Below, piece after piece: positions 24,242 to 33,222 of a stretch of DNA of 64,000 nt. Each line of letters starts with the position of its first letter. Positions within the stretch are counted from its first letter, which is position 1. Under the pieces are notes generated by a model. That model saw only the letters and a list, made by a program, of their open reading frames with translations. It searched no databases and was not told the origin of the DNA. Source of the stretch: Bacillus oleivorans (GTDB taxonomy: Bacteria; Bacillota; Bacilli; Bacillales; JC228); assembly GCF_900207585.1 (NCBI RefSeq), contig NZ_OAOP01000009.1:62001-126000 (forward strand), given 5' to 3'. The translations under genes were made by a program, and so were the position numbers.

Positions 24242-25771
24242 ATGGCACAAAATTTTGAAAAACAAAAAAGATCATTTTTTGACCGTTTGCTCGATTCTAT
24301 TGAAAAGGTAGGGAATAAGCTGCCTGACCCGATCGTCTTGTTTTTTATTCTATGTGGGATTACTTTACTCGTATCTTTAATTGCTTCATTAATAAACATT
24401 TCAGCGGTCCATCCTGTTACAAAAGAAACCGTTGAAGTTATTAATCTATTAAATGGTGAAGGAATCGTTAACATGCTGACAAACATGGTGACGAACTTCA
24501 GTTCATATCCGCCGCTTGGTATGGTACTAGTCATGATGATAGGGGTTGGCCTTGCCGAACAGAGCGGATTCTTTTCAACGCTGTTAAAGCGTGCAGTTGT
24601 TTCAACACCTAAAAAAGTTCTGATTCCAAGTATTATACTAATTGCAATTGTTGCCAATGCAGCCGGTGATGCGGGTCCTGTCGTACTACCTCCGTTAGCA
24701 GCAACAGTCCTAATGGCATTTGGATATCACCCTCTAGTCGGTTTAGTGATGGCTTATGCATCCACACTAGGTGCTTTTGCTGCAAACCTTATTATTGGTA
24801 TGTCCGATACACTGGTAGCCGGCTTTACTGGACCAGCTGCGCAAACAGTTGATCCCGATTATGTTGCAAACCCGGCGATGAACTATTATTTCATTGTCGC
24901 ATCAACCTTTATTTTACTTCCAGTAGCTCTATGGGTTACTCATAAATTTACGATTCCGCGCTTCGGAACATATACGGGTGAAATTGAAAAAATGGAGGCT
25001 ATTACGCCTGAAGAAAGCCGCGGCTTAAAATGGGCCGGTATTTCAGCACTTCTGTTTGTTGGTGTTATTTTAGCTTTACTACTTCCGGAGAATGGGATTC
25101 TGCGAAACCAAGAAACAGGTTCTATGATTGATAATTCCCCGTTTATTAATGGGATTGTGCCAATCTTAACGATCTTTTTCTTTATTCCGGGTCTATTTTA
25201 TGGATTTGGAGCTAAAACCATTCAGACCTCAAAAGATTTTGGGGATATGCTAGGCAAGTCATTGAGCACAATGGGTCCATACATTGTTCTAGTGTTTGCG
25301 GCTGCTCAATTACTGAGCTTCTTCAACGCTAGTAATCTAGGTCCGATTATCGCAATTAAAGGGGCAGAATTCTTACAAGACATTGGACTTACGGGAGTTC
25401 CTTTAATCATCCTGTTTATTTTGTTTGTCGCATGTGTCAACCTATTAATTGGCAGTGCATCAGCAAAATGGGCGATTTTAGCGCCTATTTTTGTACCGAT
25501 GTTCATGTATTTAGGCTATGATCCAGCATTTACACAAGCAATCTATCGAATCGGGGATTCGATTACAAACCCAATTACGCCGATGCTTCCTTATCTAGTA
25601 TTGCTATTATCTTTTGCGAAAAGATTTGATCCTAAAATTGGGCTTGGAACGTTGATTTCAGCGTTATTCCCATATACAGTGTTCTTCGGAATCTTCTGGA
25701 TCATCTTAATCGTCATCTGGTACCTAATCGGAATTCCGGTTGGACCAGAAGGACCGATTCTTTTAAAATAA
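24242..25771 (+). CDS. abgT: AbgT-family transporter
   Basis: The 509-residue membrane protein has about eleven to thirteen hydrophobic segments and matches the AbgT family: VGNKLPDPIVLFFILCGITLLVSLIASLI at the start, then ANAAGDAGPVVLPPLAATV, and IGSASAKWAILAPIFVPMF in the second half. AbgT imports p-aminobenzoyl-glutamate in Escherichia coli, while some relatives export sulfonamides or folate products. GAGGAGGGG lies before the ATG, 19 bases after the M20 hydrolase stop, so transporter and hydrolase form one operon and probably one catabolic step. A bidirectional terminator ends it. Confidence 0.9.
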   Translation: MAQNFEKQKRSFFDRLLDSIEKVGNKLPDPIVLFFILCGITLLVSLIASLINISAVHPVTKETVEVINLLNGEGIVNMLTNMVTNFSSYPPLGMVLVMMIGVGLAEQSGFFSTLLKRAVVSTPKKVLIPSIILIAIVANAAGDAGPVVLPPLAATVLMAFGYHPLVGLVMAYASTLGAFAANLIIGMSDTLVAGFTGPAAQTVDPDYVANPAMNYYFIVASTFILLPVALWVTHKFTIPRFGTYTGEIEKMEAITPEESRGLKWAGISALLFVGVILALLLPENGILRNQETGSMIDNSPFINGIVPILTIFFFIPGLFYGFGAKTIQTSKDFGDMLGKSLSTMGPYIVLVFAAAQLLSFFNASNLGPIIAIKGAEFLQDIGLTGVPLIILFILFVACVNLLIGSASAKWAILAPIFVPMFMYLGYDPAFTQAIYRIGDSITNPITPMLPYLVLLLSFAKRFDPKIGLGTLISALFPYTVFFGIFWIILIVIWYLIGIPVGPEGPILLK

Positions 25772-25775
25772 AAGA

Positions 25776-25811
25776 AAAACAACCAAGATCTTTATGGTCT
25801 TGGTTGTTTTT
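25776..25811. terminator. Bidirectional terminator
   Basis: AAAACAACCAAGA (25776-25788) pairs with TCTTGGTTGTTTT (25798-25810). It lies between the convergent AbgT and MFS genes and has A and T runs on both sides; it overlaps the MFS stop codon. Confidence 0.87.
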
Positions 25812-27009
25812 AGTTAAAGCTAGTATTTGAACAACTAAGGTGAGCTTTACGCTGATATTTAAATAGCCAATATAACCCGCTAATTGAGAGTAAAGCAACA
25901 ATGCCACAAATATACCAGAGTAAGGATGGGATTCCAATCACCTTTCCTGTTTGCAAGAGCCATCCGCCAATTCCTTGACTTAGTCCTCCGCCAATCGCCA
26001 TGGAAAAATAGAAAAATCCAAAATAGCTCGAAGTCATTCCCTCTTGTGATGAAAGAGCGGTTAAATCATAGATTGCTGGTTCGGCCACCATCACCCCAAT
26101 TGCAAAAAGAAGAAAGCCTATAAAAAAGATTGCAATATTAGCCGTGATTCCGATCGTAACTAACCCAAAACCCATCAGCATCATTCCAAAACAAACAGCA
26201 TTTTGAGTGTTTTTAATAAGAGATTGAATCGGATATTGAATGAAAATAATCAAAGCAGCAAAGGTAAAATACAATCCAGAAACGATCTTTGGTGTTCCTG
26301 TAAGTTCTTCTGCATAAATCGGAATCGTTAAATAAAGCTGGATAAACATAAACCAATATCCGGTCATTAAACAGGTAAAGATAACAAAAAAACGATCCTT
26401 GATTACGGTTCGAAGCATCTGCTTAAATGAAGGGGTGTCAGTGTGAATATTTATATCTGGCAAAATAAAATAGGTAAGAATTCCTCCTATTATAAATAGT
26501 CCGCCACTGACAAAACATAAATAATAAAAAGGAAATTCAATTAACATAGCACCTGCCAGAGCAGCCCCAACCATTCCAATATTTTTAATGATTTTATCAA
26601 TAGAAAATACTCGTCTTCTTTCATCAAGCGGGGTTAATTCTGTCAGAGCTGCTTTACTTGCAGGTTCGAACAAAGATCCGCCCAGACCTGATACAATAGC
26701 TGCCAGTAATAAACCAGGAATAGATGTAGCAATCGCAAACATTAGGAAACCAACCCCTCTTATGAAGAGGCCTAATGAAATAATCATTTTATATCCAAAG
26801 ATATCTCCAATGGCTCCAAAGAAGAAAGTTGTCCCTTGTTGACTAAATTGGCGTACCATTAAGACCATTCCGGCGATAAAAGGAGTGAACAGCAAGTTCT
26901 CGGTAATATAGTAGGCCAAGTATGGGATTAAAGCATAGAATCCCATGGACATCAATAATGAGTTGACAAATAGCAAAACTACACCCTTTGGAAGTCTGTT
27001 TCGTTTCAT
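25810..27009 (-). CDS. MFS transporter, DHA1 (MdtH-like)
   Basis: The 399-residue protein has twelve predicted membrane helices, a short cytosolic N-terminus (MKRNRLPKG) and a central loop near residue 190. The segment GAIGDIFGYKMIISLGLFIRGVGF between helices 2 and 3 is the MFS motif A equivalent, and the overall pattern resembles the MdtH group of drug:proton antiporters. GAGGAGGAAAA lies upstream of the ATG. It is divergent from a LysR-type regulator gene, which probably controls it through the shared 105-base region. The substrate is unknown. Confidence 0.88.
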   Translation of the reverse strand: MKRNRLPKGVVLLFVNSLLMSMGFYALIPYLAYYITENLLFTPFIAGMVLMVRQFSQQGTTFFFGAIGDIFGYKMIISLGLFIRGVGFLMFAIATSIPGLLLAAIVSGLGGSLFEPASKAALTELTPLDERRRVFSIDKIIKNIGMVGAALAGAMLIEFPFYYLCFVSGGLFIIGGILTYFILPDINIHTDTPSFKQMLRTVIKDRFFVIFTCLMTGYWFMFIQLYLTIPIYAEELTGTPKIVSGLYFTFAALIIFIQYPIQSLIKNTQNAVCFGMMLMGFGLVTIGITANIAIFFIGFLLFAIGVMVAEPAIYDLTALSSQEGMTSSYFGFFYFSMAIGGGLSQGIGGWLLQTGKVIGIPSLLWYICGIVALLSISGLYWLFKYQRKAHLSCSNTSFN

Positions 27010-27040
27010 CTTTTTTCCTCCTCTTCTTCATCGTAATAGA

Positions 27041-27073
27041 TCGTTTGTTATTTGTATAACGAATTATTATAAT
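27041..27073 (+). promoter_or_regulatory. LysR promoter with overlapping operator
   Basis: TTGTTA (27045-27050) and TATAAT (27068-27073) are 17 bases apart. GTTATTTGTATAAC (27047-27060) is a perfect inverted repeat with a four-base centre, and the wider TCGTT/AACGA arms reach 27041-27062. The overlap with the -35 suits LysR autoregulation and control of the divergent MFS gene. Confidence 0.65.
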
Positions 27074-27114
27074 GATTGCTATCAATATTTTTGATAATGG
27101 GAGCGATGAAAAAG

Positions 27115-27969
27115 ATGGAGTTTGAACAACTTGAGGCTTTTTTAGCGGTCAGTCAAACGAAAAACTTTACGAAAGCGGCAGAATTACTGCATATTGCGCA
27201 GTCAACTGTGACTACCAGAATTAAGCTGTTGGAAGAAAAAATGAATAAGAAATTATTTGAACGGAATAATCGGATGGTTGAATTAACGCCTGCAGGAATA
27301 AATTTTCTCCCCTTTGCCCAAAGGATTCAAGAGTTAATGTATGAAGGTGAGAAAATCGTTCGCTCTGAAGGGCTATTTGAAGGTTCAATTGTTTTTGGCA
27401 GTCTGCAATCTCTTTGGGAATATGTATTTCCGCCGATTATCTCCGCCTTTCGAAAAGAACAGCCCAAGATTGCGCTCCGTACCATTACAGGACATTCAAA
27501 CGATATTATTCAAAAAATGATGGATGGTTTTATTGATATCGGGGTCGTATATATTCCGCCTCATCATCATGAAATTGAGGTGGTACCTTATTTCGAAGAT
27601 ACTATTCACCTATTCGCACACCAAAACTTTGTGATAAAAAAAGATTCGATTGTAACGGAGGATTTTAATAAACTGCCCTATATTCACATGAATTGGGGGT
27701 CACCCTTTACTGAATGGTATTTGAAATCGCTTGGCGATGTCATCTATCCTCTTCAGGTAGATAACTCAACTTTGTTTGTAAAAATGCTTCTTTCAGGGGA
27801 GGGAATTGGATTTTTGCCTGAATATATTGCAAAAGGGCATGTACAGGAAAATCAACTAAAAAAATTACCATTCACTCCTACCCACCCAATACCTAAAAGA
27901 CCAGCGTATATAATATATCCGAAGAGGAAAAAGGCAAAGGTCGAACAATTGCTTCATTTTTTATTGTAA
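27115..27969 (+). CDS. LysR family transcriptional regulator
   Basis: The 284-residue regulator has the LysR helix-turn-helix at residues 1-60 (MEFEQLEAFLAVSQTKNFTKAAELLHIAQSTVTTRIKLLEEKMNKKLFERNNRMVELT). A periplasmic-binding-like effector domain follows (from about residue 85: GSIVFGSLQSLWEYVFPPII). The ATG at 27115 gives the typical LysR N-terminus. ATG 27106 is too close to GGGAG, and the TTG at 27076 lies at the transcription start. It is divergent from the MFS transporter gene, its likely target. Confidence 0.88.
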   Translation: MEFEQLEAFLAVSQTKNFTKAAELLHIAQSTVTTRIKLLEEKMNKKLFERNNRMVELTPAGINFLPFAQRIQELMYEGEKIVRSEGLFEGSIVFGSLQSLWEYVFPPIISAFRKEQPKIALRTITGHSNDIIQKMMDGFIDIGVVYIPPHHHEIEVVPYFEDTIHLFAHQNFVIKKDSIVTEDFNKLPYIHMNWGSPFTEWYLKSLGDVIYPLQVDNSTLFVKMLLSGEGIGFLPEYIAKGHVQENQLKKLPFTPTHPIPKRPAYIIYPKRKKAKVEQLLHFLL

Positions 27970-28036
27970 GTTTAAAAATAATGAAAACAATAAGAATTTT
28001 ATATACATAAAAGGGTTCTGGCAAAAAAAGGTGAAG

Positions 28037-28056
28037 TAGTATCCATACTATTTTTT
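28037..28056 (+). terminator. Small hairpin with six T
   Basis: TAGTATCCATACTA (28037-28050) is self-complementary with a tight loop and is followed by TTTTTT. It lies 18 bases before the VOC gene and could end the lysR transcript or attenuate the VOC gene. Confidence 0.45.
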
Positions 28057-28074
28057 ACGGAGGTATTACAGTTT

Positions 28075-28491
28075 ATGGAACCGCGAATTACTGTTATTAC
28101 ATTAGGTGTGGATGATTTGGAGAGATCATTATTATTCTATCGGGATGGGCTGGGACTATCGACAGAAGGGATAATTGGCCAAGAGTTTGAACACGGTGCA
28201 GTGGCTTTCTTTGACTTACAAGCAGGATTAAAGCTTGCCATTTGGAATCGGAAAGATATCGCATATGATACAAAAATGAACCAGACAGGATCGAGTCCAA
28301 CAGAATTTACCATTGGTCATAATGTAAGAAGTAAGAAGGAAGTTGATCAGGTCATGGAACAGGCAAAGAAGGCTGGTGCTACGATCACAGTCCCTGCACA
28401 TGAGACGTTTTGGGGTGGATACTCAGGCTATTTTCAGGATCCTGATGGGCATTTATGGGAAATTGTATGGAATCCTCAATGGGAGATTTGA
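28075..28491 (+). CDS. VOC family protein
   Basis: This 138-residue protein has the double VOC fold. The first half is ITVITLGVDDLERSLLFYRDGLGLSTEG. The second ends FWGGYSGYFQDPDGHLWEIVWNP, the usual metal-site strand of glyoxalase/dioxygenase relatives. Similar proteins are common in Bacillus and uncharacterised. CGGAGGT lies before the ATG. No operon partner is evident; the next gene is 157 bases away. The AT-rich DNA that follows shows no clear terminator. Confidence 0.82.
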   Translation: MEPRITVITLGVDDLERSLLFYRDGLGLSTEGIIGQEFEHGAVAFFDLQAGLKLAIWNRKDIAYDTKMNQTGSSPTEFTIGHNVRSKKEVDQVMEQAKKAGATITVPAHETFWGGYSGYFQDPDGHLWEIVWNPQWEI

Positions 28492-28650
28492 TTAGAAGTA
28501 AAATAAACATATTTAAGAGAAAATCAAAACAGTTATTCCCATTTTTAACTAAAAATTGTACATTTTTCATAGAGATGTTTAGTATGTATTTAAATGGATT
28601 TATCTTATCTTTATAACTATGATTAGATATTTTAATAAAGGGAGATTATG

Positions 28651-30075
28651 ATGTCTAAAGTGGATTCAACAAAAGATTTAATAAAACAAATTAATGGTTA
28701 TCACGCTTTTATTAATCGATCTGGTGAACTAATCTCCCACTTTTCTCGAAGTGGAATAAGTACATATATATCTCCTGCCTCTCTTACTTTATTAGGTTAC
28801 GAATCTAAAGAATTAATAGGAAAGAGTATCTTTGATTTCTGCCATCCCCAAGATCAGTATCTACTTGAGCAGATCTTTTCACCGTTTCTCCAAAGTGATA
28901 CTGAAAAGAAACGTACCACTTTTCGTATAAGGCGGAAAGAAGGTAATTATATATGGGTAGAGTCTACCTTTATTATTATTGATTCAGAGGAACTTTTTTG
29001 TATTTCACGTGATGTAACTGAACAAAAAGTAATAGAAGAAGAACTCAAGGCTAACCAGGATAAATATCAGCTTTTGGTGGATAATTTATTGGATACTGTA
29101 GGAATTATTACATTAAACGGTATCTGGATTTATATTAATGAAGCAGGAAAACGTTTATTTGGTACAATCCGGAGCGAGGAGATTATTGGTAAATCGTTTA
29201 TAGACTTGTTTCCAGAGAAGGAAAGGAATCGAATTCAAGAATGCATGGAAAGAAGCTTATTAAACCTTTCTGCCTCATTAAACGAGGTTACCATTCTTCG
29301 CCAGGACCACCAAACAAAGCAAGTTGAACTTAAATTTATTCCAACCATATATAAAGAGAAAAAGACGTATCAAGTAATTATTCGTGATATAACAGAAAGA
29401 AAAAAGATTGAGGAGAAACTGCAGCAAACTGAAAAACTGTCAGTAGTCGGACAATTAGCCGCAGGAATCGCCCATGAAATTCGTAACCCACTCACCGCTA
29501 TTAAGGGGTTTACCCAATTGGTAAAAGAAAATTATACGGATGAATATCTCAGTGTGGTTTTAACAGAACTGGAACAGATCGAGACCATTATTAATGACTT
29601 GTTAATTTTGGCAAAACCACAGGTGGAAATCATTCAAAAGGTAGACATCAGAGACATTATTGAAAGTTCCATTACTTTATTTCATTCACAAGCGATCCTT
29701 TCTAATTGTGAATTTATCGTTAATATTAACTTTAAGAACCAATATGTTGTAGGTGAATCGGAACAATTAAAGCAGGTTTTTATTAACCTTATTAAAAATT
29801 CAACGGAAGCTATGCCGAATGGCGGGAATATCCTGATCAATGCAGATATTGTTGAGGATATGATTAAAATCCTAATCACAGATGAAGGTGTAGGCATTCC
29901 TAAAGATAGAATACTAAAGCTTGGTGAACCGTTTTATAGTACAAAGGAAAAAGGGACAGGATTGGGGCTGATGATTTGTAATCGAATCATAAAAAACCAT
30001 AGTGGTTCTCTCCATATTGACAGTAAAGTGAATGAGGGGACGACAGTTACCATACAACTCCCTAGGGTTCCATAA
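28651..30075 (+). CDS. PAS-domain sporulation-type sensor histidine kinase
   Basis: The 474-residue soluble kinase has two PAS domains, at about residues 10-125 (with a PAC segment IRRKEGNYIWVEST) and 130-250 (ITLNGIWIYINEAGKRLFG). A HisKA domain follows with the phosphorylated His275 in LAAGIAHEIRNPLTAIKGFTQL, then an HATPase with the N box NLIKNSTEAMPNGG, GVGIPKDRI and the G box EKGTGLGLMICNRI. This layout is that of the phosphorelay kinases KinA/KinE that feed Spo0F, and no response regulator is adjacent, which fits an orphan kinase. The second ATG (28651) is preferred for its spacing to AAAGGGAG. Spo0F phosphorylation is inferred. Confidence 0.85.
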   Translation: MSKVDSTKDLIKQINGYHAFINRSGELISHFSRSGISTYISPASLTLLGYESKELIGKSIFDFCHPQDQYLLEQIFSPFLQSDTEKKRTTFRIRRKEGNYIWVESTFIIIDSEELFCISRDVTEQKVIEEELKANQDKYQLLVDNLLDTVGIITLNGIWIYINEAGKRLFGTIRSEEIIGKSFIDLFPEKERNRIQECMERSLLNLSASLNEVTILRQDHQTKQVELKFIPTIYKEKKTYQVIIRDITERKKIEEKLQQTEKLSVVGQLAAGIAHEIRNPLTAIKGFTQLVKENYTDEYLSVVLTELEQIETIINDLLILAKPQVEIIQKVDIRDIIESSITLFHSQAILSNCEFIVNINFKNQYVVGESEQLKQVFINLIKNSTEAMPNGGNILINADIVEDMIKILITDEGVGIPKDRILKLGEPFYSTKEKGTGLGLMICNRIIKNHSGSLHIDSKVNEGTTVTIQLPRVP

Positions 30076-30108
30076 ATCTCAAGCTGCCATGCTTGAGATT
30101 TTTATTTT
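30074..30108 (+). terminator. Terminator after the PAS kinase
   Basis: AAATCTCAAGC (30074-30084) pairs perfectly with GCTTGAGATTT (30091-30101) around a six-base loop, followed by more T. Confidence 0.88.
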
Positions 30109-30177
30109 ACTTAATTTTTTATTTTGCAATAAATCAAACTTCAAATCGTCTTATTAATAGAAAAGGGGGAGTGATAG

Positions 30178-30711
30178 GTGAGTCATCAGGATTTAGATAT
30201 AGAAGAAATATACAATCTTTACTATAAAGACGTTTATCATTTTGCTATCTACTATACCAACAATAAACATGAAGCAGAAGACATCACTCAGGAAACATTT
30301 ATAAAGGCAATGAAGAATTTGAACTCTCTACAGAGTTTAGAGAAAGCAAAGGTCTGGATTCTTACAATTGCTAAGAATACAGCAATAGATTACAAAAGAA
30401 AAATGAGAAGGATTTCGTTTTTCCCGGCATTTTTTAAGGAAGAACGATTATCTGCCCCTTCTCCCGAGGAAAGAATGCTAGGACAAGATTCATGGAAATA
30501 TGTGCAAAAAGCACTCTTAAAATTAAAGCCTCAATACCGCAGTATTTTAATTTTAAGAGGGATTAAAGAGTATTCTACACAGGAAACAGCAGAAATTTTA
30601 GGGATTACTGAGGAAAAAGTTCGAATGAACTACCATCGTGCCAAAACCTATTTAAAAAGAGAAGTTGGTTCTTTGGAAGAAGGGTGGGAAATGATCAATG
30701 AACGGAAATAA
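30178..30711 (+). CDS. ECF RNA polymerase sigma factor
   Basis: The 177-residue sigma factor has region 2 at about residues 10-75 (EIYNLYYKDVYHFAIYYTNNKHEAEDITQETFIKAM). Region 4 is at about 110-165 (LKLKPQYRSILILRGIKEYSTQETAEILGITEEKVRMNYHRAKTYLKRE). The start is GTG, with AGGGGGAG upstream. It overlaps the next gene by 14 bases; that gene encodes a protein with one membrane helix, which is the classical sigma/anti-sigma arrangement. It resembles the SigX/SigW-like stress group in general form; which stimulus acts is unknown. Confidence 0.88.
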   Translation: MSHQDLDIEEIYNLYYKDVYHFAIYYTNNKHEAEDITQETFIKAMKNLNSLQSLEKAKVWILTIAKNTAIDYKRKMRRISFFPAFFKEERLSAPSPEERMLGQDSWKYVQKALLKLKPQYRSILILRGIKEYSTQETAEILGITEEKVRMNYHRAKTYLKREVGSLEEGWEMINERK

Positions 30712-31771
30712 TAAAGTAGAGGAAGAATTGCTCATAAGTCTACGGAACCGTCCTGACAAAGATCCTGATCCGCAGTTTGTTGGTGAATTACGGCATCGAT
30801 TGAATAAAGGGGGACGTACTCTTCGAAAGCGGTCATTTGCCCCTTTCAAGGTATTTTTATCAATGAGTGCTGTTGTTGCTATTTTATTTGTCCTATCTTT
30901 ACATTATTTTGGAGGACTACAACAAGCGAGTCGACAGACACCTGATTCGGCACTTCCTTCAGAAACGCAAATTCAGGATTTACTCGATTCGAATGCAGCA
31001 TACAATGAATTGTACCAGCAGGTTGTAAAGGTCACGGGCATGCAAGAAGAAGGAAAGAACTTAATTTTATATTTAGATGCAGCTATTAATGGTAAGCCAG
31101 ATGTTTTGAAGGAAGTAATATACCAACCTAATAATGAATTGATCATCGAAGTTCAAAAACATTATCAAAATGTAAAGGCTGATACGATAAAACTTAAAAG
31201 TATCCTGCCCGATAGCGATCATGATGGGTTTGAGGTTATCTTTTCATTTCAACGGGGAGAGCTTCAACAAGTGAAAAATCTTTTTCTGCGATTCGGAAAT
31301 CAAGAAGAATTGAAAGTAGAAGAGCCTTTAAAGCCGCTTGAAGATGGAAAGTTTAATGAAACAGAAAATCGATTCACGCTGACTGAGGAAGAAAGAAATG
31401 CGTACGAGTGGTTTAGGCTTGAACAAAACATCGAAAATCTCAAAGGATTATCTCCTATTAGTATTGCAAAACTTTATATTCAAGCAGGATTAGACGAAGA
31501 TTATGTGACAGAATATGCGTTATACACAACAAGACTAGATCGTGTGCAATGGAGCCTGGAAGAACATCTAGAGTATTCTCGCGAACCACTTACCGAAGCT
31601 CAAAAAACAGAGATTATTAGTCAGTACAATAATATTGAAGATGGAGAATTTATACAGACTGGAGAAAACGAAGGATATATTTCCTTTATGGGAAGTCATG
31701 GTGAAATGGGTTTCCAAATGGTAAAAGATGAAAGCGGTGTGTGGAAGGTTTCCTTCATGCCGATTCAGTAA
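30698..31771 (+). CDS. Single-helix membrane protein, probable anti-sigma factor
   Basis: The 357-residue protein has a charged cytosolic N-terminus of about 50 residues (LLISLRNRPDKDPDPQFVGELRHRLNKGGRTLRKR), one membrane helix at about residues 52-71 (VFLSMSAVVAILFVLSLHYF) and a large outer domain of about 285 residues that I do not recognise. Its start lies inside the sigma gene (14-base overlap), so the two are co-translated. This supports a role in holding the sigma factor at the membrane. A zinc-binding anti-sigma HxxxCxxC motif is absent, so the binding mode would differ from ZAS-type anti-sigma factors. Confidence 0.72.
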   Translation: MNGNNKVEEELLISLRNRPDKDPDPQFVGELRHRLNKGGRTLRKRSFAPFKVFLSMSAVVAILFVLSLHYFGGLQQASRQTPDSALPSETQIQDLLDSNAAYNELYQQVVKVTGMQEEGKNLILYLDAAINGKPDVLKEVIYQPNNELIIEVQKHYQNVKADTIKLKSILPDSDHDGFEVIFSFQRGELQQVKNLFLRFGNQEELKVEEPLKPLEDGKFNETENRFTLTEEERNAYEWFRLEQNIENLKGLSPISIAKLYIQAGLDEDYVTEYALYTTRLDRVQWSLEEHLEYSREPLTEAQKTEIISQYNNIEDGEFIQTGENEGYISFMGSHGEMGFQMVKDESGVWKVSFMPIQ

Positions 31772-31861
31772 GAAAGGTTAACATTCTAATGGTATTAAAA
31801 GATTTTTGATAGAAGGAAACCTGTAATTGCTAAAGACTTATAGTTAAATGGTCTGTTTATT

Positions 31862-31895
31862 AAGGGTACGAGTTCAATGAATCTCGTACCCTTTT
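31862..31895. terminator. Bidirectional terminator
   Basis: AAGGGTACGAG (31862-31872) pairs perfectly with CTCGTACCCTT (31883-31893). It lies between the convergent anti-sigma and KinB-like genes and serves both. Confidence 0.88.
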
Positions 31896-33183
31896 ACAAT
31901 CCAATCTCACTTGCTTCCTTTGTTTCCGGATTTTCCAATGTGGAAGGGATCGTTCTAAAAGTAAGCTCAAATGTCGTGCCTGCTCCCGGTTCACTTTCTA
32001 CGTGAATCGTTCCTTTCATTGCTCTGGCAATGCTATAAACGACCATAAGACCAAGCCCGGTTCCCTTGTCTCCTTTAGTAGAGTAGTAGGGTTCACCCAA
32101 TCGGTCAATTTGTTCTCGGGACATACCAGATCCGGTATCCTGAATACGAATCATCACTTTTGATGATGTGGTTTTCGTTTCTACTGTTAATATACCTCCA
32201 TTGGGCATTGCTTCGATTGCATTTTTCATGATATTTACCATACATTGATGGAACTTTTGCGGATCTCCTTCGATTGTGCCCCACATTGAGAAGTCTTCGA
32301 CAATTTGAACCGAATTCCGATTGGCAGTCGGCTCCAGCAATTGAACCACATGTTTTAACTCGTCATGGATATTAAAGGGTTGATGAACATTGATCTGCGG
32401 TTTAGAGAACGTTAAATAATCTTGGATGACTCTTTCAGCTGATTGCAGTTCATTTTTTAAAATAGAAAGGTACTGTGTCCGTTTTTCTTCTGATAAAGTG
32501 TGATCCTGTAAGAGTTGGACAAAACCGATTGCAGCTGTTAGCGGATTTCTGATTTCATGGGAGATCGCCGCCCCCATTTGTTCAACAGCTTCTAGGCGCT
32601 TAGCTTTGATAACATGTTGCCTAAGCAGAATGCTTTTGTCAATTTCTTCTATAAAGTAGGCGATCATTCCAACACCAAGCGGCTGAATAATAGCATACGC
32701 AAACCATACATCAAACACCGGGTAAAATAGATCCATCAGTATGAGAGTAATGGCTTCAGGCAAGCTAAGCAGAAACGTTATAATAACAGAAAGCAGAATT
32801 CGTTTCCTGGAAGATTTTTTTAAGAACCAAGGGGAAAGCTCGAAACATAGCAGAGCAATGAATAGAAAATAAAAAGCAGTAAAAAGAAATCCAGAGTCTA
32901 AACCATAAATCGCTCGTAGACCAATGGCAATTGCAGCTAAAATAGGTCCAAGTCCCATATACAAGCCGCCAATAATGATTGGAATCAAACGTAAATCTAA
33001 AAAATAGCTTTCATGTAGAGGGTATGTAAATAGTAAACAGATGACGAGACTTAAAATAAATATAATGGCCGCGGTTATTTGAATGGAACGGAGACTCTTT
33101 AGTTTTTCGGACCATAACACACCAACAAATAGTAAAACCATTATTAGGGATAGATTGAAAAAGAAGTGTATCGTTAACTCCAT
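31894..33183 (-). CDS. KinB-like membrane sensor histidine kinase
   Basis: The 429-residue kinase has six predicted membrane helices in residues 1-180, with the 5TMR-LYT feature IPIIIGGLYMGLGPILAAIAIGL. HisKA follows with His209 in GAAISHEIRNPLTAAIGFVQLL, then an HATPase domain (NIMKNAIEAMPNGG, DTGSGMSREQI, GDKGTGLGLMVVYSI). Length and layout match Bacillus subtilis KinB (428 residues, six helices), a kinase of the sporulation phosphorelay. No kapB-like gene follows. TAGGAGA precedes the ATG. An interrupted small membrane ORF lies directly upstream on the same strand. The exact orthology is an inference. Confidence 0.82.
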   Translation of the reverse strand: MELTIHFFFNLSLIMVLLFVGVLWSEKLKSLRSIQITAAIIFILSLVICLLFTYPLHESYFLDLRLIPIIIGGLYMGLGPILAAIAIGLRAIYGLDSGFLFTAFYFLFIALLCFELSPWFLKKSSRKRILLSVIITFLLSLPEAITLILMDLFYPVFDVWFAYAIIQPLGVGMIAYFIEEIDKSILLRQHVIKAKRLEAVEQMGAAISHEIRNPLTAAIGFVQLLQDHTLSEEKRTQYLSILKNELQSAERVIQDYLTFSKPQINVHQPFNIHDELKHVVQLLEPTANRNSVQIVEDFSMWGTIEGDPQKFHQCMVNIMKNAIEAMPNGGILTVETKTTSSKVMIRIQDTGSGMSREQIDRLGEPYYSTKGDKGTGLGLMVVYSIARAMKGTIHVESEPGAGTTFELTFRTIPSTLENPETKEASEIGL

Positions 33184-33222
33184 AATCCGATTCTCCTATA
33201 AATCCATATAGCTTGATATTAA

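Noticed and set aside
26588-26842. Plus-strand frame within the MFS gene
   Set aside because: It is antisense to a clear MFS coding sequence and has no binding site.
30109-30177. Autoregulated ECF promoter
   Set aside because: AAAC and CGTC elements occur but are only seven bases apart, far too close for an ECF promoter.
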